Part shown: in pieces, positions 1-8,891 of the stretch
Layout: each line of letters starts with the position of its first letter
Numbering within the stretch: position 1 is the first letter of the stretch
Origin: Bacteroidaceae bacterium
GTDB lineage: Bacteria; Bacteroidota; Bacteroidia; Bacteroidales; Bacteroidaceae
Length of the DNA: 50,311 nt
NCBI GenBank assembly: GCA_017615245.1
Contig: JAGAAL010000027.1
Span: 1 to 50,311, forward strand
Direction: 5' to 3'
The notes under the pieces: generated by a model
Told to the model about the DNA's origin: nothing
The model's database searches: none
Seen by the model: the letters and a program-made list of their open reading frames with translations, nothing else
Translations under genes and position numbers: made by a program

Positions 1-4
1 GATT

Positions 5-517
5 ATGAAGAAGATTATATTAACACTTTGTATCGCCCTCGTAGCTGTAGCTGGCGCACAAGCTCAGGACAGCAAGAAAAGCAAGAAGGACAAAGATAAT
101 AAGTCGGAGATGAACGCTCAGGACGTGTATAAGCAGCAGGCTGAATCATGGGCATCTACGTTCGAACTCGACGACGAAACCAAAGCTAAATTCATCGACC
201 TCTATGTGGAATGGCAGAACAACCGCGGCAACATAGTTGACAAGAACGGTTATGAACAGAAAGCCGGTGAAGACATCAACTTCAAGAAAATCACCGCTGA
301 AGAAGCCGAGAAACTCATTGCCGACGACTTTGAGCGTCAGAAAAAGCAGGCAGAAACCGATGAGGAATACTACCGCAAATTCATGCAGTACCTCACTCCA
401 GGTCGTGCAGCACAGATGGTGATTCAGCAACGTAGTTCTGCAGCAGGCATATCAAACATGTTCCGCCGTGGTATGGGTGGCATGGGAGGTATGGGCGGCA
501 TGATGATGATGTTCTAA
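5..517 (+). CDS. Secreted protein with Gly/Met-rich tail, function unknown
   Basis: This encodes 170 residues starting with a typical Sec signal peptide (MKK, hydrophobic core, AQAQ cleavage region near residue 20). A Lys/Asp/Glu-rich charged stretch follows, then a mostly helical, acidic body. The last 18 residues are almost only Gly and Met (GMGG repeats, then MMMM, final Phe). The helical charged body with an exported N-terminus loosely recalls small periplasmic Spy/LTXXQ or DUF4890-like proteins, but I see no decisive motif and assign no function. The Met-rich tail could bind soft metals; that is speculation. The gene starts four bases into the window, so its promoter is not visible. A strong terminator follows about 30 nt after the stop, so it probably ends its transcription unit. 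Confidence 0.8.
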   Translation: MKKIILTLCIALVAVAGAQAQDSKKSKKDKDNKSEMNAQDVYKQQAESWASTFELDDETKAKFIDLYVEWQNNRGNIVDKNGYEQKAGEDINFKKITAEEAEKLIADDFERQKKQAETDEEYYRKFMQYLTPGRAAQMVIQQRSSAAGISNMFRRGMGGMGGMGGMMMMF

Positions 518-549
518 CATCGTCTTCAAATAGCTACAAAAAAACAGAA

Positions 550-575
550 GGGTCGACTCTCAGGTCGGCCCTTTT
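550..575 (+). terminator. Rho-independent terminator of the first gene
   Basis: An 8-bp stem (550-557 with 564-571, one G-T pair) with a six-base loop is followed by a run of four T. It lies just after the secreted-protein gene and before the convergent zinc-ribbon gene. Confidence 0.8.
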
Positions 576-609
576 GCTTTATGCGCTTGCCAGATTCTGT
601 GTATTGAGG

Positions 610-732
610 TCAGTCCTCAAAATCATAATGATCCAACTTCTTTCCGCAAGTAGGACAGAATATCTGTCGCTTCTCGATGATTCCACCGCATTCTCCGCAA
701 TGGTAAACTCTTTGTTCTTTCTCTTCAGCCAT
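610..732 (-). CDS. Small zinc-ribbon protein, 40 residues
   Basis: This short reading frame begins with ATG at 730-732 and ends with TGA at 610-612. The product has two CxxC pairs, CGEC near residues 12-15 and CPTC near 26-29, separated by about ten residues, which is a classic single zinc-ribbon knuckle, followed by an acidic end (HYDFED). It starts only eight bases after the stop of the DUF554 gene on the same strand, so the two are probably cotranscribed. Such minimal ribbons often mediate protein or nucleic-acid contacts, but the partner is unknown. The cysteine spacing and the tight placement argue that it is real despite its length. Confidence 0.7.
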   Translation of the reverse strand: MAEEKEQRVYHCGECGGIIEKRQIFCPTCGKKLDHYDFED

Positions 733-740
733 GTGTATTG

Positions 741-1463
741 TTATTTAATGATAAAATGCGTTAGGATTTGTAGGAAAAGTCCACGAAACAAGAAGAAGAG
801 GATGGGCACGAATAATGCCGGCAGCAGATTGAGCGTCTTGCAGTCCTTCAGTTTCAATATAGTGATACCACTCGCCATGATGAGCAGTCCCCCAACGATG
901 GAGAGTTCGGTGATGAGGTCGTCGCTGATGGCCGAAGCCGATATCTTGGCGGTGAGGTAGAACATACCCTGCCAACAGAACAAGACGGGAGCAGCCAACA
1001 TGATGCCATAACCATAGGTGGCACTCAAAACCATCGATGTCACGAAGTCGAGCGTGGCGTTAGTGTATAGATACGTATTATCGTCAAGTAGTGCACTATT
1101 AACTGGCCCAAGCATAGAGAACGTACCGATACAGAACAGCAGGATGGCTGTTGACAGGCCTTCAGACAGACGCGGACTGTCATCATCGGCCTTCCGCTTA
1201 CGGTCAACCAAGCGATTGAATCGCTCCGAGAGCCTCAGCATCGCCCCCACTACCCCACCGATAGCCATCGAGAGGATGAACAACACGGGATAATGGCTGC
1301 TGGGCATGAAACGAACAAAGGCGTTCAGTCCCAATGCGATGGAACAAACGCCAAGTGCTATGAATACCACTTCCTGATATTGTGGCTTGATGCCTCGTTT
1401 CAAAGTTGCACCAATCAAACTACCAAGAATGATGGTTGATGTATTAACAATAGTGCCTAACAT
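741..1463 (-). CDS. DUF554 family integral membrane protein
   Basis: This 240-residue protein consists of about seven hydrophobic segments. Its N-terminus (MLGTIVNTSTIILGSLIGA) and the segment with GCVCSIALGLN-like residues around 38-46 (GVCSIALGLN) match the DUF554 family (YdfK/YqgA type). These inner-membrane proteins are proposed transporters, but their substrate is unknown. It starts about 20 nt downstream of the mature 3' end of tRNA-Arg on the same strand with no clear separate promoter, so it may be transcribed through the tRNA. The zinc-ribbon gene follows within 8 nt. The family call is good; the molecular function is open. Confidence 0.85.
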   Translation of the reverse strand: MLGTIVNTSTIILGSLIGATLKRGIKPQYQEVVFIALGVCSIALGLNAFVRFMPSSHYPVLFILSMAIGGVVGAMLRLSERFNRLVDRKRKADDDSPRLSEGLSTAILLFCIGTFSMLGPVNSALLDDNTYLYTNATLDFVTSMVLSATYGYGIMLAAPVLFCWQGMFYLTAKISASAISDDLITELSIVGGLLIMASGITILKLKDCKTLNLLPALFVPILFFLFRGLFLQILTHFIIK

Positions 1464-1484
1464 GGGTACACACTTTCCTTCTCG

Positions 1485-1558
1485 TGATCCCGGCGGGATT
1501 CAAACCCGCGACCTTCAGAACCGGAATCTGACGCTCTATTCAGCTAAGCTACGGGACC
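1485..1558 (-). tRNA. tRNA-Arg (anticodon CCG)
   Basis: The 74-nt sequence folds as a full cloverleaf: a 7-bp acceptor stem with one G-T pair, a D arm, an anticodon stem TCAGA/TCTGA with loop TTCCGGT (anticodon CCG, reading CGG), a 5-nt variable loop and a T arm GCGGG/CCCGC. The 3' CCA is not encoded. It lies between the phosphohexomutase stop and the DUF554 start on the same strand. Confidence 0.95.
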
Positions 1559-1595
1559 AGGAACTTCCTCTCCGAAGAGGGGAAGTCATTATTGT

Positions 1596-3329
1596 TTAGA
1601 GTTTCAAGTCTTGCTTGATGGCGGCTACAGTTTCCTTGGCAGTTGCTACAGCACTGTCGTAGCACTTAGCGCATCCCATCTCGCCTTTCACTTCGATATA
1701 GAACTTAATCTTTGGTTCTGTGCCCGAAGGACGAACGGAAATCTTTGTTCCACTCTCAGTAAACCACTGTAGTACGTTGCTGGTGGCAGGCATATCGATG
1801 GCGCTCTCTACACCATTCTTCACCATCTTGAGTGTTTTGAAATCTTTGACACAAATGACAGGACTTCCGCCAAGAGAAGATGGAGGAGTGTTGCGGAAGT
1901 CTTCCATCATCTGCTTGATTTCGTCGGCACCGCTCTTACCCGGCTTCACTACTGAGACTGCATCCTGATATGCAAAGCCGTACTCAAGGTAGATGTTCAT
2001 AAGCAGGTCGTAGAGGGTCATGCCGTTGTCTTTTGCCCATGCAGCGATTTCGCAAAGCAGACAGATGGATGCTGGTGAATCCTTATCGCGCACCTTGTCG
2101 AATGGCAGATAGCCGAACGACTCTTCACCGCCGCCGATGTATTTCTTCTCGCCTTCTGATATCTTGATTTCACGGGCTATCCACTTGAATCCTGTGTAGC
2201 AGTCGCGAATCTCCACACCGTTCTTCTTAGCAATATCGGCAATGGTCTCGGTGGTCACGATGGTCTTCACCATAAACTCGTTACCCTTCAACTGACCAAG
2301 TTTCTTCTTGTTGGCGATGATATAATAAGAGAGCATGAGTGCGGTCTGGTTACCATTGAGGATGCACCACTCGCCCTTAGGATCGCGGCATACGACTGCA
2401 AGGCGGTCGGCATCAGGGTCGCTGGCCAGCACGAGGTCGGCATTGAGACGGGTTCCAAGTTTCATGCCCAATGTCATAGCCTCAGAGTTCTCCGGATTTG
2501 GAGATACAACCGTTGGGAAGTTGCCATCGATAACCATCTGCTCCTTCACCACATTAATATTCTGGAATCCCCAGCTACGGAGTGCAGCAGGAATGATGAC
2601 ACGACCTGTACCGTGAAGCGGAGAATAAACGATGCAGAGGTCTTTCTGACGCAAGATGACATCCTGATCGACCATTGCCTCGCGTACAGCATTGAGGTAA
2701 TCGATATCCATCTCGCCACCGATAATCTTGATGAGGTCGTCGTTTGCATCGAACTTGACATCGTCGATGGTCACTTTACCCACTTCATCGATAATGCCTG
2801 TGTCGTGTGGAGCAATAACCTGTGCGCCATCGTCCCAGTATGCTTTATAGCCATTGTATTCACGAGGATTGTGGCTGGCAGTAATATTCACACCGGCCTG
2901 AGCGCCCAACTGACGGATTGCAAACGAAATCTCTGGAGTAGGACGAAGGCCCTCGAAGAGAAAGACCTTGATACCATTAGCAGAGAAGATGTCGGCAACG
3001 GTCTCAGCAAACAGACGAGAGTTGTTGCGGCAGTCGTGACCTACAACCACAGCAGGATTCTTACCGGCAAATGCCTTATTGATGTAGTTGGCAAAGCCTT
3101 GAGTAGCCATACCAACGATATACTTGTTCATACGGTTGGTACCTGCTCCCATAATTCCACGGAGACCACCTGTACCAAATTCCAGATTCTGATAGAAAGC
3201 ATCGATGAGCGCACTCTTGTCGTCGGCATCCAACATTGCCTGAACCTCGGCGCGTGTTTCGGCATCAAAAGAAGGAGATAACCACTTGCGGGCTTCTGCT
3301 TCACATTGTTTCAATAATTCCTGATCCAT
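1596..3329 (-). CDS. Phosphoglucomutase/phosphomannomutase (alpha-D-phosphohexomutase)
   Basis: The enzyme interconverts hexose 1- and 6-phosphates through a phosphoserine, linking glycolysis to sugar-nucleotide supply. At 577 residues it has the length of the PgcA/YbbT-type phosphoglucomutases. All family landmarks are present: phosphoserine loop TASHNP (Ser about 152), metal-binding DPDADR (about 304-309), sugar-recognition loop GEESFGY (about 401-407), and phosphate-binding RPSGTEPK near residue 544. The start ATG at 3327-3329 follows a TATCTTTG -7 box (3366-3373) by about 40 nt. It is transcribed towards tRNA-Arg. Whether glucose or mannose is the main substrate cannot be decided from sequence alone. 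It could supply sugar precursors to the exopolysaccharide locus, which is an inference. Confidence 0.93.
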   Translation of the reverse strand: MDQELLKQCEAEARKWLSPSFDAETRAEVQAMLDADDKSALIDAFYQNLEFGTGGLRGIMGAGTNRMNKYIVGMATQGFANYINKAFAGKNPAVVVGHDCRNNSRLFAETVADIFSANGIKVFLFEGLRPTPEISFAIRQLGAQAGVNITASHNPREYNGYKAYWDDGAQVIAPHDTGIIDEVGKVTIDDVKFDANDDLIKIIGGEMDIDYLNAVREAMVDQDVILRQKDLCIVYSPLHGTGRVIIPAALRSWGFQNINVVKEQMVIDGNFPTVVSPNPENSEAMTLGMKLGTRLNADLVLASDPDADRLAVVCRDPKGEWCILNGNQTALMLSYYIIANKKKLGQLKGNEFMVKTIVTTETIADIAKKNGVEIRDCYTGFKWIAREIKISEGEKKYIGGGEESFGYLPFDKVRDKDSPASICLLCEIAAWAKDNGMTLYDLLMNIYLEYGFAYQDAVSVVKPGKSGADEIKQMMEDFRNTPPSSLGGSPVICVKDFKTLKMVKNGVESAIDMPATSNVLQWFTESGTKISVRPSGTEPKIKFYIEVKGEMGCAKCYDSAVATAKETVAAIKQDLKL

Positions 3330-3365
3330 ATTATTCTTCGTTTTTAGTTGTGATCAAATAGTTTG

Positions 3366-3373
3366 CAAAGATA
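3366..3373 (-). promoter_or_regulatory. -7 box for the phosphohexomutase gene
   Basis: TATCTTTG on the minus strand matches the Bacteroidetes -7 consensus TAnnTTTG. No clear -33 TTTG is seen at the expected distance, so the call rests on the -7 box and its position about 40 nt before the start. Confidence 0.55.
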
Positions 3374-3454
3374 GTGATTTTATTCTAAATAGTGAACGTT
3401 TGACGAGGAAAAAAAGTGGGAATTACAGAAAAAAGGCATTTTTAGGAAAAAATA

Positions 3455-3486
3455 TTTGTTGGATAAATAGGAATCATTTATATTTG
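3455..3486 (+). promoter_or_regulatory. Bacteroidetes-type promoter of the 3524 gene
   Basis: A -33 TTTG (3455-3458) and a -7 TATATTTG (3479-3486) are separated by 20 nt, which is the expected spacing. The start codon lies 37 nt further on. It is divergent from the phosphohexomutase promoter. Confidence 0.75.
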
Positions 3487-3523
3487 TAGCGTAAAAATAA
3501 CAAACTTAAAAATCGACACGGTC

Positions 3524-4027
3524 ATGAAAAAACTATTATTTGCATTTTGCATGCTCACATTCTCAATGGGAATGATGGCACAGGAAGAGAAGCCAAAATC
3601 AAATTGGATAGTCGGAGAGCAAGAAAGCAGTTTCCCCGGACAGATGATTAAATATGCAGTATGTCAGTCACCAACCATCATCAAAGGAGAGAAGGGCGAC
3701 ATTACTGTTTCGCTCAATGTCATGGAGTTCCGTGGCAACACCAGCTATTTCTTCAAGTCGACAGGCGAGGACTTCAAGGTTGACTACAACGTAACTCAGC
3801 GTGTATTACTCCAAATGGACGATGAGAGCGAGAACTTCTATGCCCTCGAAGGCTCAAACAACCACACATCGAACACGCTGAAATTCCCAAGCGGCTCATA
3901 CCAGAACAAATTCAGGAAACTCCTTAAGAACGGCAAGAAGCTGAAAGTGGAAATCGAATTTGCCGATGCAGGAACCCACACATTAGAATTCAACGTGGAA
4001 GGTCTCGACCCTTCATATATTAAATAA
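3524..4027 (+). CDS. Small secreted protein, function unknown
   Basis: This encodes 167 residues with a Sec signal peptide (MKKLLFAFCMLTFSMGMMAQ, cleavage after about residue 20). The mature part is beta-rich with alternating hydrophobic residues, such as a segment around ITVSLNVMEFRG, suggesting a small beta-sandwich or barrel. It has only one cysteine after the signal peptide and no catalytic motif I recognise. It is monocistronic: its own promoter lies at 3455-3486 and a strong terminator follows at 4041-4072. I cannot name a family. Confidence 0.75.
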   Translation: MKKLLFAFCMLTFSMGMMAQEEKPKSNWIVGEQESSFPGQMIKYAVCQSPTIIKGEKGDITVSLNVMEFRGNTSYFFKSTGEDFKVDYNVTQRVLLQMDDESENFYALEGSNNHTSNTLKFPSGSYQNKFRKLLKNGKKLKVEIEFADAGTHTLEFNVEGLDPSYIK

Positions 4028-4040
4028 GGTATGATACAAT

Positions 4041-4072
4041 AAAAGGATTGTCAAGCAATTGGCAATCCTTTT
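4041..4072. terminator. Bidirectional rho-independent terminator between convergent genes
   Basis: A 12-bp stem (4041-4052 with 4061-4072, one G-T pair) with an 8-base loop starts with AAAA and ends with TTTT, so it works on both strands. Its right arm overlaps the stop codon of the convergent small membrane protein at 4071. Confidence 0.85.
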
Positions 4073-4259
4073 ATGATTCTTCTGTACCCGGTTTGTCGCT
4101 GACGAAACTATATACCGTATACCCTATCAGCGCCACACCAATGATGGTTGCATAAATCCATATCTCGGGACCTTGGATAGAGGTACTGGCAGACACAAGA
4201 AACACAGCTGCCAAAATGAACGACAAGATGGTCTTAACAACGAATTTCTTATTAAACAT
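4071..4259 (-). CDS. Small two-helix membrane protein
   Basis: This encodes 62 residues: a short basic N-terminus, then two hydrophobic segments (about residues 10-28 and 34-52) with a short polar turn between them, and an acidic C-terminal tail. No family is recognised. Its start overlaps the end of the VanZ-like gene by 8 nt, which implies translational coupling and perhaps a joint function in the envelope. The stop codon sits inside the terminator stem at 4041-4072. Confidence 0.65.
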   Translation of the reverse strand: MFNKKFVVKTILSFILAAVFLVSASTSIQGPEIWIYATIIGVALIGYTVYSFVSDKPGTEES

Positions 4260-4713
4260 TTGCTGCTATCTTTTTACGTATATAATTCTTTGAATAAACA
4301 ATAATAAGCGTTATAACTACTGCCGCAGAGTAACATACAAGGTCCATCATATCATAAGTTCCCGTGAATCCCCAACACATCTGAGCAAGTTCAGAGCCGA
4401 ACGCAACAGCTGGCATGCAGAGATACCAAATAAAAGAGGCTTTGTCGAACTTGTTCCAAATGGCATCAACTAGCAGCAGATAGGACAACAGCCACAAGCC
4501 ATCAGGGAGACTGTAACGTACCCATTGAGGCAGGCTTAATCCACTCCCCCACTCACGCAGGCTATCAACCCACGGACCGGCATGCTCGTACAGACGGAAC
4601 ATGTTTAGCTCCGTCGATCTGAACGTAAGGTAAAGAAGCCCCTCAGCGATGAAGAGCACGAATGCCAATACCAGTTCTATCCTTCTTGCTTTGCTTTTCA
4701 GCAACTCACGCAT
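4252..4713 (-). CDS. VanZ-like family membrane protein
   Basis: This 153-residue protein has about four membrane helices. The segment with SLPDGLW near residues 68-74, a Glu in the third helix (GSELAQMCW, about 107-115) and the following TGTYDMMDLVCYSAA match the VanZ-like pattern (E..Q....GTfD..D...y). VanZ itself gives low-level teicoplanin resistance, but most family members have no assigned role, so no resistance function is claimed. It is the first gene of a two-gene unit with the 62-residue membrane protein. A TATCTTTG box at 4748-4755 lies about 35 nt upstream of the start. Confidence 0.75.
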   Translation of the reverse strand: MRELLKSKARRIELVLAFVLFIAEGLLYLTFRSTELNMFRLYEHAGPWVDSLREWGSGLSLPQWVRYSLPDGLWLLSYLLLVDAIWNKFDKASFIWYLCMPAVAFGSELAQMCWGFTGTYDMMDLVCYSAAVVITLIIVYSKNYIRKKIAANV

Positions 4714-4747
4714 TTACCTACAATATTGGATTTGTACAAAAACAGGG

Positions 4748-4755
4748 CAAAGATA
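4748..4755 (-). promoter_or_regulatory. -7 box for the VanZ-like gene pair
   Basis: TATCTTTG is read on the minus strand 35 nt before the VanZ-like start. No convincing -33 element is visible. Confidence 0.55.
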
Positions 4756-4850
4756 GTAATTTTTCGTGAAATACTGATACGTTTCCAACGTAAAGTTTCA
4801 AGAATTCAGTTTTTTTCAGACTTCGCTCTACAGTTTTCACATATTTTTTG

Positions 4851-4858
4851 TATCTTTG
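4851..4858 (+). promoter_or_regulatory. -7 box for lysS
   Basis: TATCTTTG matches the -7 consensus. It decides the lysS start: the upstream in-frame TTG at 4856 lies inside this promoter element, so it cannot be in the mRNA, and the ATG at 4907 is the first usable start. Confidence 0.7.
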
Positions 4859-4906
4859 CACAGAATTTACGCATTATTCAACGAATATCAAATTATAAAA
4901 ATATAT

Positions 4907-6457
4907 ATGGCAACCGAATTAAACGAACAAGAGATTCAGCGCCGACAGAATTTGCAGGCTATGAAAGATATGGGCATCAACCCCTACCCTGCCGCTGAAT
5001 ATCCAACTAACGCATTTTCAACTGACATCGTAGCTGAGTTCAGCGATGAAGCTACAGAAGTACGACAAGTATGTATCGCTGGACGCATGATGAGCCGCCG
5101 TATCATGGGCAAGGCATCATTCATCGAACTGAAAGACTCGAAAGGAAGAATCCAGGTATATGTGACTCGCGATGATATCTGTCCAGACGAAAACAAAGAC
5201 CTGTATAACGTGGTATTCAAGAAGCTGCTCGACTTGGGTGACTTCATTGGCGTAAAGGGTTTCGTATTCCGTACACAGACAGGACAAATCAGCGTTCATG
5301 CACAAGAGATTACCGTACTATCGAAAAGCTTGAAGCCGCTGCCTATCGTGAAGTACAAGGACGGCGTTGCTTACGATGCCTTCGAAGACCCAGAGTTGCG
5401 CTATCGTCAGCGCTATGTGGACCTGATTGTGAACGAGGGTGTGAAGGAAACATTTGAAAAGCGCACGAAAGTAATTTCAACCCTAAGAAAGGTGCTCGAC
5501 GAAGCTGGCTATACCGAGGTAGAGACTCCTATTCTGCAGTCGATTGCCGGCGGTGCTACGGCTCGTCCGTTCATCACCCACCACAATAGCCTCGACATCG
5601 ATCTCTACATGCGTATCGCGACCGAATTGTACCTGAAGCGCCTCATCGTGGGTGGCTTTGAGGGTGTGTACGAGATTGGAAAGAACTTCCGTAACGAAGG
5701 TATGGACCGCACGCACAACCCTGAGTTTACCTGCGTAGAGCTATATGTTCAGTACAAGGACTACAACTGGATGATGTCGTTCACAGAGAAACTGCTCGAA
5801 ACTATCTGCGTGGCTGTCAACGGTACGACGGAAAGTGTGGTGGACGGCAAGACCATCTCGTTTAAGGCACCATATCGTCGTCTGCCTATCCTCGAAGCCA
5901 TCAAGGAAAAGACGGGCTACGACCTCGAAGGCAAGAATGAGGATGAGATTCGAAAGATTTGCAAGGAACTGAAACTGGAGATTGACGACTCAATGGGTAA
6001 GGGAAAACTGATTGACGAAATCTTCGGCGAGTTCTGCGAAGGCACATACATCCAGCCAACGTTCATCATCGATTATCCTGTCGAGATGTCGCCGCTGACA
6101 AAGATGCACCGCAGCAAACCTGGCCTGACCGAGCGCTTCGAACTGATGGTAAACGGCAAAGAACTGGCAAATGCCTACTCTGAGCTAAATGACCCGATTG
6201 ACCAGGAAGAACGCTTCAAGGAGCAGATGCGACTGGCCGACAAGGGCGACGATGAAGCAATGATTATCGATCAGGACTTCCTGCGTGCGCTGCAATACGG
6301 AATGCCGCCAACAAGCGGTATCGGTATCGGCATCGACCGACTGACTATGCTGATGACGGGCAAGATGACCATCCAGGAAGTACTGTTCTTCCCTCAGATG
6401 AAGCCTCGGAAGGTTCAGACTTCTGAGAATACGGAGGCTGAAGAAGCAGAAAGCTAA
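4907..6457 (+). CDS. lysS: Lysyl-tRNA synthetase (class II)
   Basis: The enzyme charges tRNA-Lys with lysine in the cytoplasm. From the ATG at 4907 it has 516 residues, close to the usual length. An N-terminal OB-fold anticodon-binding domain (about residues 53-140) precedes the class II catalytic core with motif 2 [15 protein letters not shown] (about 261-275) and motif 3 [12 protein letters not shown] (about 478-489). A short Glu-rich tail ends the protein. The frame is open upstream to a TTG at 4856, but that codon lies in the promoter -7 box. lysS heads a plus-strand run with gpsA and pgi. Confidence 0.96.
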   Translation: MATELNEQEIQRRQNLQAMKDMGINPYPAAEYPTNAFSTDIVAEFSDEATEVRQVCIAGRMMSRRIMGKASFIELKDSKGRIQVYVTRDDICPDENKDLYNVVFKKLLDLGDFIGVKGFVFRTQTGQISVHAQEITVLSKSLKPLPIVKYKDGVAYDAFEDPELRYRQRYVDLIVNEGVKETFEKRTKVISTLRKVLDEAGYTEVETPILQSIAGGATARPFITHHNSLDIDLYMRIATELYLKRLIVGGFEGVYEIGKNFRNEGMDRTHNPEFTCVELYVQYKDYNWMMSFTEKLLETICVAVNGTTESVVDGKTISFKAPYRRLPILEAIKEKTGYDLEGKNEDEIRKICKELKLEIDDSMGKGKLIDEIFGEFCEGTYIQPTFIIDYPVEMSPLTKMHRSKPGLTERFELMVNGKELANAYSELNDPIDQEERFKEQMRLADKGDDEAMIIDQDFLRALQYGMPPTSGIGIGIDRLTMLMTGKMTIQEVLFFPQMKPRKVQTSENTEAEEAES

Positions 6458-6520
6458 ATCAAGAACTGTAGTGACTATAGAAGCTATAGTATTAACCACG
6501 AACCATTAATCATCTATCAT

Positions 6521-7525
6521 ATGCAGTTTAACAGTTGCGGAAAAGTAGCAATTATAGGCGGCGGCAGTTGGGCGACAGCTATGGCGAAGATTGTGCTCCA
6601 TCATGAGGAGAAAATCAATTGGTACATGCGTCGCGATGACCGTATTGAGGAGTTCCAGCGCCTAGGTCACAATCCCGCCTACCTCACCGGCTTGCATTTC
6701 GACGTGAGCCGCATCAATTTCTCGTCCGACCTGAACAAGGTGGTGCAGGAGTCTGATACGCTGATTCTCGTGACGCCTTCTCCTTACCTGAAAAGTCACT
6801 TGAAGAAACTGAAGACAAGCATTCGCGAGAAACTGATTGCCATCGCCATCAAGGGTTTGGTGCCCGACGACAACATCACCATTTCGCAGTACTTCCAGCA
6901 AGCGTTCAACGTGCCAGAGGACAATATCACAACCATCGGCGGACCGTCGCATGCCGAGGAGGTCGCTATGGACCGATTGTGTTACCTCACGGTGGGCTGC
7001 CACAGCATCGACAATGCCAAGACTGTAGCGGAGTTGCTGACGAATAAGTATGTGAAGACATCTGTAAGTACTGACATCGAAGGCATCGAATATAGTTCTG
7101 TACTGAAGAACGTCTATGCCATCGCCGCAGGTATTTGCAACGGTTTGAAGTATGGCGACAACTTCCACGCAGTACTTGTGGCGAATGCCGTACAGGAGAT
7201 GGACCGCTTCCTCCAAAGTGTGGAGAAGAGGGACGACCGCAAGGTGACGAACACCGCCTACTTAGGTGACTTGCTGGTGACGATGTACTCGAACTTCTCA
7301 CGCAACCGTACGTTCGGAACGATGATTGGTCGCGGCTACTCGGTGAAGACGGCGCAACTGGAAATGGAGATGATTGCCGAGGGCTACTACGGCACGTACT
7401 GCATGAAACAAATTAACAAACGGTTCCACGTGAATATGCCGATACTCGACGCGATGTACAACATTCTGTATGAGCGCATTTCGCCAAGTGTTGAGATAAA
7501 GATACTGAGCGACTCTTTCAGATAA
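6521..7525 (+). CDS. gpsA: Glycerol-3-phosphate dehydrogenase [NAD(P)+]
   Basis: GpsA reduces dihydroxyacetone phosphate to sn-glycerol 3-phosphate, the backbone for phospholipid synthesis. The 334-residue protein has the N-terminal Rossmann dinucleotide loop GGGSWATA (about residues 14-21), the family segment IGGPSHAEEV near 140-149, and a C-terminal catalytic domain with the conserved EYSSVLKNVYAIAAG stretch (Lys about 197). It follows lysS by 63 nt. That gap contains a 7-bp hairpin (6474-6490) without a T run. pgi follows by 34 nt, so the three genes are likely cotranscribed. Confidence 0.95.
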   Translation: MQFNSCGKVAIIGGGSWATAMAKIVLHHEEKINWYMRRDDRIEEFQRLGHNPAYLTGLHFDVSRINFSSDLNKVVQESDTLILVTPSPYLKSHLKKLKTSIREKLIAIAIKGLVPDDNITISQYFQQAFNVPEDNITTIGGPSHAEEVAMDRLCYLTVGCHSIDNAKTVAELLTNKYVKTSVSTDIEGIEYSSVLKNVYAIAAGICNGLKYGDNFHAVLVANAVQEMDRFLQSVEKRDDRKVTNTAYLGDLLVTMYSNFSRNRTFGTMIGRGYSVKTAQLEMEMIAEGYYGTYCMKQINKRFHVNMPILDAMYNILYERISPSVEIKILSDSFR

Positions 7526-7559
7526 AAACAGAAAATCAAATAACTAAACTTACGACAAT

Positions 7560-8891
7560 ATGAAACTTGAAATCAACAAAGCGGTTCAGTTCCTTGCTGC
7601 CGGCAAGGTAGAATCATACGAAGCCGAGGTGAAGGCTGCGCAACAGGCACTGGAAGACGGTACTTGTGCCGGCAACGATTTCCTCGGATGGCTACACCTG
7701 CCTTCGAGCATCACACCAGCATTCATCGCAGAAATCAACGATACAGCAAACACTTTGAAAGCCAATTGCGATGCAATCGTCGTAGCAGGTATCGGCGGAA
7801 GCTACCTCGGTGCGAAGGCTGTGATTGCTGCACTCGACGATAACTTCACATGGCTCAAGCCTTCGAACGCTCCACGCATTCTCTTTGCTGGCAATAATAT
7901 CAGCGAGGACTATCTCACGGAACTGATTGAGTATCTTAAAGGTGTGAAGTTTGGTGTCATCAATATCTCGAAATCGGGAACCACTACCGAAACCGCCATC
8001 ACGTTCCGACTGATGAAGAAACTCTGTGAGGACCAGATGGGCAAGGATATGGCAAAGAAAGTCATCGTTGCGATTACTGACGCGAAGAAAGGTGCTGCAC
8101 GGACATGTGCCGACAAGGAAGGCTATAAGACATTCGTCATTCCCGACAATGTGGGCGGACGCTTCTCCGTTCTTACTCCTGTTGGTTTGCTGCCGATTGC
8201 CTGTGCAGGCTATGACATCGCTCAACTTGTCAAGGGTGCTCAGGATATGGAAAAGCAGTGCGACATCAACGTTCCGTTCGCAGAGAATCCGTGTGCTGTC
8301 TATGCCGCAACACGTAATGCGCTCTATGCTTCAGGTAAGAAGATTGAAATTCTCGTAAACTACCAGCCGAAGCTCCACTTCGTCAGCGAATGGTGGAAGC
8401 AGCTTTACGGCGAGAGCGAAGGCAAGGACAAGAAGGCAATCTTCCCTGCCAGCGTGGACTTCTCGACCGATCTCCACTCTATGGGACAATGGATTCAGGA
8501 CGGCGAGCGCACTATCTTCGAGACGGTGATATCGATTGACAAGCCTAACAGCTCGCTCACAGTTCCGGCGGACGACGAGAATCTCGACGGGCTGAACTTC
8601 CTGGCAGGAAAGCATATAGACGAAGTGAATCACAAGGCAGAACTGGGAACTCAGCTTGCTCATATCGACGGCGGCGTGCCCAACCTGCGCATCTCGATTC
8701 CGAAGCTCGACGAGTACAACCTGGGGCAGCTCATCTATTTCTTCGAGAAGGGATGTGGCGTGAGCGGCCTGTTGCTCGGAGTCAATCCGTTCAATCAGCC
8801 AGGAGTCGAAGCGTATAAGAAGAATATGTTCGCACTGCTCGACAAGCCGGGTTACGAGGCTGAGAGCAAGGCCATTCAGAGCAGACTGTAA
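7560..8891 (+). CDS. pgi: Glucose-6-phosphate isomerase
   Basis: Pgi interconverts glucose 6-phosphate and fructose 6-phosphate. At 443 residues it is the shorter bacterial form (about 450). It has the SIS-fold motifs [11 protein letters not shown] (about residues 76-86), SKSGTTTET (about 139-147) and the signature [14 protein letters not shown] (about 198-211). The stop TAA shares its last base with the ATG of the downstream deoxynucleoside kinase (8889-8893, TAATG), so translation of the two is likely coupled. It sits in the lysS-gpsA-pgi-dNK-dNK run. Confidence 0.96.
   Translation: MKLEINKAVQFLAAGKVESYEAEVKAAQQALEDGTCAGNDFLGWLHLPSSITPAFIAEINDTANTLKANCDAIVVAGIGGSYLGAKAVIAALDDNFTWLKPSNAPRILFAGNNISEDYLTELIEYLKGVKFGVINISKSGTTTETAITFRLMKKLCEDQMGKDMAKKVIVAITDAKKGAARTCADKEGYKTFVIPDNVGGRFSVLTPVGLLPIACAGYDIAQLVKGAQDMEKQCDINVPFAENPCAVYAATRNALYASGKKIEILVNYQPKLHFVSEWWKQLYGESEGKDKKAIFPASVDFSTDLHSMGQWIQDGERTIFETVISIDKPNSSLTVPADDENLDGLNFLAGKHIDEVNHKAELGTQLAHIDGGVPNLRISIPKLDEYNLGQLIYFFEKGCGVSGLLLGVNPFNQPGVEAYKKNMFALLDKPGYEAESKAIQSRL

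Noticed and set aside
1560-1595. Hairpin between the phosphohexomutase stop and tRNA-Arg as a terminator
   Set aside because: On the minus strand the stem has a bulge and no T run follows, so it may rather be a processing or spacer structure; the evidence is too weak to list.
4856-4906. A 17-residue N-terminal extension of LysRS
   Set aside because: Its TTG codon lies inside the -7 box TATCTTTG, so it should not be in the transcript. Similar upstream starts were rejected at 27305, 33032 and 47860.
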